A stretch of 7,963 bases of DNA, taken from an uncultured Selenomonadales bacterium (GTDB lineage Bacteria; Bacillota; Negativicutes; Selenomonadales; Selenomonadaceae). The notes below the pieces were generated by a model. It was not told where the DNA came from. It made no database searches and saw nothing but the letters and a program-made list of their open reading frames with translations. The DNA lies in contig CAMNLS010000049.1 of NCBI GenBank assembly GCA_946543495.1, positions 1-7,963 on the forward strand, in the 5' to 3' direction. The position numbers were made by a program, and so were the translations under genes. This document shows, one piece after another, positions 7,352 to 7,963 of this stretch. The number at the start of each line of letters is the position of its first letter. Within the stretch, counting starts at the first letter, position 1.

Positions 7352-7380
7352 TTGACAGTAAATCAGTCGTGATATAAAAT
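7352..7380 (+). promoter_or_regulatory. Sigma-A type promoter of the yhdT-panF operon
   Basis: TTGACA (7352-7357) is a perfect -35, and TAAAAT (7375-7380) follows after 17 bases as the -10; an overlapping TATAAA (7373-7378) gives a 15-base spacer and is less likely. Transcription would start near 7387, leaving a leader of about 53 bases. Confidence 0.75.
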
Positions 7381-7397
7381 CTCTGCGCGAAAATAAG

Positions 7398-7422
7398 CTC
7401 GTACTCTCAACGGGGAGACGAG
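7398..7422 (+). promoter_or_regulatory. Stable hairpin in the yhdT-panF leader
   Basis: CTCGT-A-CTCTC (7398-7408) pairs with GGGAG-ACGAG (7413-7422): 10 base pairs, one bulged A (7403) and the loop AACG. It ends 4 bases before the ribosome site GGAGG (7427-7431). It has no following U-run, so it is not a terminator. It could protect the mRNA end or modulate translation; no known riboswitch fits in so short a leader. Confidence 0.5.
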
Positions 7423-7439
7423 ACTTGGAGGTTTTATCA

Positions 7440-7703
7440 ATGAAAAAATATACTGATGCCGAAAAATTCAGCTTGGTAAGGCGCGAGGCGATTTACACGG
7501 GGCTTGCGCTTGTCGGGCTGATTATTTTTTGGCTAATCGCGGGATTCGGCACCGCAAGCAGTGAAATTAGGATTTTTCATCTGCCACTGTGGGCTGTACT
7601 CGGTTCAATCGGCGTTTGGCTCGTCGCTATCGTTATCAGCGCAGTTTTAAGCAAAATTTTATTCAAAGACATTGATTTAGGCGGTGATGACGATGACAGG
7701 TAG
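7440..7703 (+). CDS. yhdT: Small membrane protein, YhdT/DUF997 family
   Basis: This 87-residue protein has two predicted membrane helices (about residues 17-37 and 50-74), a basic N-terminus (MKKYTDAEKF, RR at 14-15) and an acidic tail (GGDDDDR). Length and helix pattern fit the YhdT family, whose E. coli member also sits immediately before panF. Its biochemical role is not established; the constant pairing suggests a small partner subunit of the symporter. The ATG at 7440 follows GGAGG (7427-7431) at 8 bases; a TTG at 7425 overlaps that ribosome site and is rejected. The stop codon overlaps the panF start by 11 bases, pointing to translational coupling. Confidence 0.82.
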   Translation: MKKYTDAEKFSLVRREAIYTGLALVGLIIFWLIAGFGTASSEIRIFHLPLWAVLGSIGVWLVAIVISAVLSKILFKDIDLGGDDDDR

Positions 7704-7963
7704 TTTTTCCGCTCTAACATCATTAATTTTGCTTTTGCCGCTGATTTTGTTTATGTTCGTCATGGTTGCTATCAGCGTTTATGTTCGGCATAAGCAAGCG
7801 GGAAAAAATTTCGTCAGCAGTTATTTTGTCGGCAATCGCGAACTCGGCGGCTTCGTTTTGGCTATGACAACCGTCGCAACGTATAGTTCAGTCTCAAGTT
7901 TCGTCGGAGGCCCCGGAATGGCGTTTCAAGTCGGCTTCGGCTGGATTTATATGGCTGTCGTGC
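7693..7963 (+). CDS. panF: Sodium/pantothenate symporter, N-terminal part (cut by window edge)
   Basis: The first 90 residues of a sodium:solute symporter (SSS family) that imports pantothenate, the coenzyme A precursor, with sodium. The first membrane helix spans about residues 8-30. It is followed by the family motif region SSYFVGNRELGGFVLAMT (44-61) and SSVSSFVGGPG (66-76), which aligns well with my memory of E. coli PanF (EYFLGSRSMGGIVLAMT and SSFIGGPG). The gene runs off the right edge; full PanF is about 480 residues. The ATG at 7693 has AGGCGG (7679-7684) 8 bases upstream, inside the end of yhdT; an ATG at 7687 is in frame but too close to that site. Other SSS transporters look similar, but the yhdT context supports PanF. 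Confidence 0.87.
   Translation, partial: MTGSFSALTSLILLLPLILFMFVMVAISVYVRHKQAGKNFVSSYFVGNRELGGFVLAMTTVATYSSVSSFVGGPGMAFQVGFGWIYMAVV

Larger units (their letters stand above)
7081..7368 (+). mobile_element. Possible ORF-less IS200/IS605 (IscB-type) insertion
   Basis: If the structured RNA is HEARO-like, this gap is a non-autonomous copy that has lost, or never had, the iscB gene. From memory, HEARO elements insert immediately before ATGA or GTGA; GTGA occurs at 7369-7372, just after the structured region, and ATGA at 7278-7281 is an alternative end. The left end would be the base of the first hairpin near 7081. No target-site duplication or terminal inverted repeat is expected for this family, and none is seen. 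No transposase or HNH/RuvC coding remnant is present in any frame, so boundaries and mobility remain inference. Confidence 0.35.

Noticed and set aside
7278..7355. 25-codon open frame starting ATGAGCGAAG inside the structured region
   Set aside because: The purine-rich GGGGAG is only 2 bases from the ATG, the peptide resembles nothing I know (including IscB N-termini), and the same bases form RNA helices.
7022..7439. tRNA, riboswitch or CRISPR array in the long gap
   Set aside because: There is no cloverleaf with a CCA-type acceptor stem, no direct repeats with spacers, and no motif of a known riboswitch class that I can recognise.

Overview
The window reads as ordinary chromosome of a Firmicutes-like bacterium. 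A Negativicutes (Selenomonas-type) source is my best guess but is not proven. The guess rests on the Bacillus-like GlgC, strong AGGAGG-type ribosome sites, near-consensus sigma-A promoters, a secreted UshA-like nucleotidase without a wall anchor, and a YhdT-PanF pair. Five genes are complete or nearly so and one is cut by the right edge.

Left part (22-3153, minus strand): glgC, glucose-1-phosphate adenylyltransferase of glycogen synthesis, lies downstream of mnmG, the FAD-dependent tRNA wobble-uridine modification enzyme. mnmG has a consensus promoter (TTGACA, 17 bases, TATAAT) in the divergent gap at 3154-3270. The plus-strand gene facing away from it, a secreted metallophosphatase/5'-nucleotidase (3271-4800), has a weaker promoter whose -35 lies almost back to back with that of mnmG.

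Middle (4961-7021, plus strand): a 686-residue AAA+ ATPase. Its C-terminal third is a complete CbbX/SpoVK-type module. Its N-terminal part has no clear homology that I can name, but it contains what looks like a second, inactive ATPase fold. A strong terminator (7031-7065) closes this unit.

Gap 7022-7439 (418 bases): this is the most interesting stretch. After the terminator comes about 265 bases with little coding capacity and many short hairpins, beginning with a C-rich/G-rich stem-loop at 7081-7110. I read it as a structured RNA resembling HEARO, the omega RNA of IscB-type IS200/IS605 elements, present without its nuclease gene. The family assignment is from memory of the RNA's general look and needs a covariance-model search. 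A GTGA at 7369-7372 would fit the right boundary of such an insertion. The next promoter (TTGACA at 7352-7357, TAAAAT at 7375-7380) would then straddle that boundary.

Right end (7440-7963, plus strand): a small two-helix membrane protein of the YhdT/DUF997 family overlaps by 11 bases the start of panF, the sodium/pantothenate symporter, which runs off the window. The two are presumably cotranscribed from the promoter at 7352-7380, through a leader carrying a strong hairpin just before the first ribosome site.
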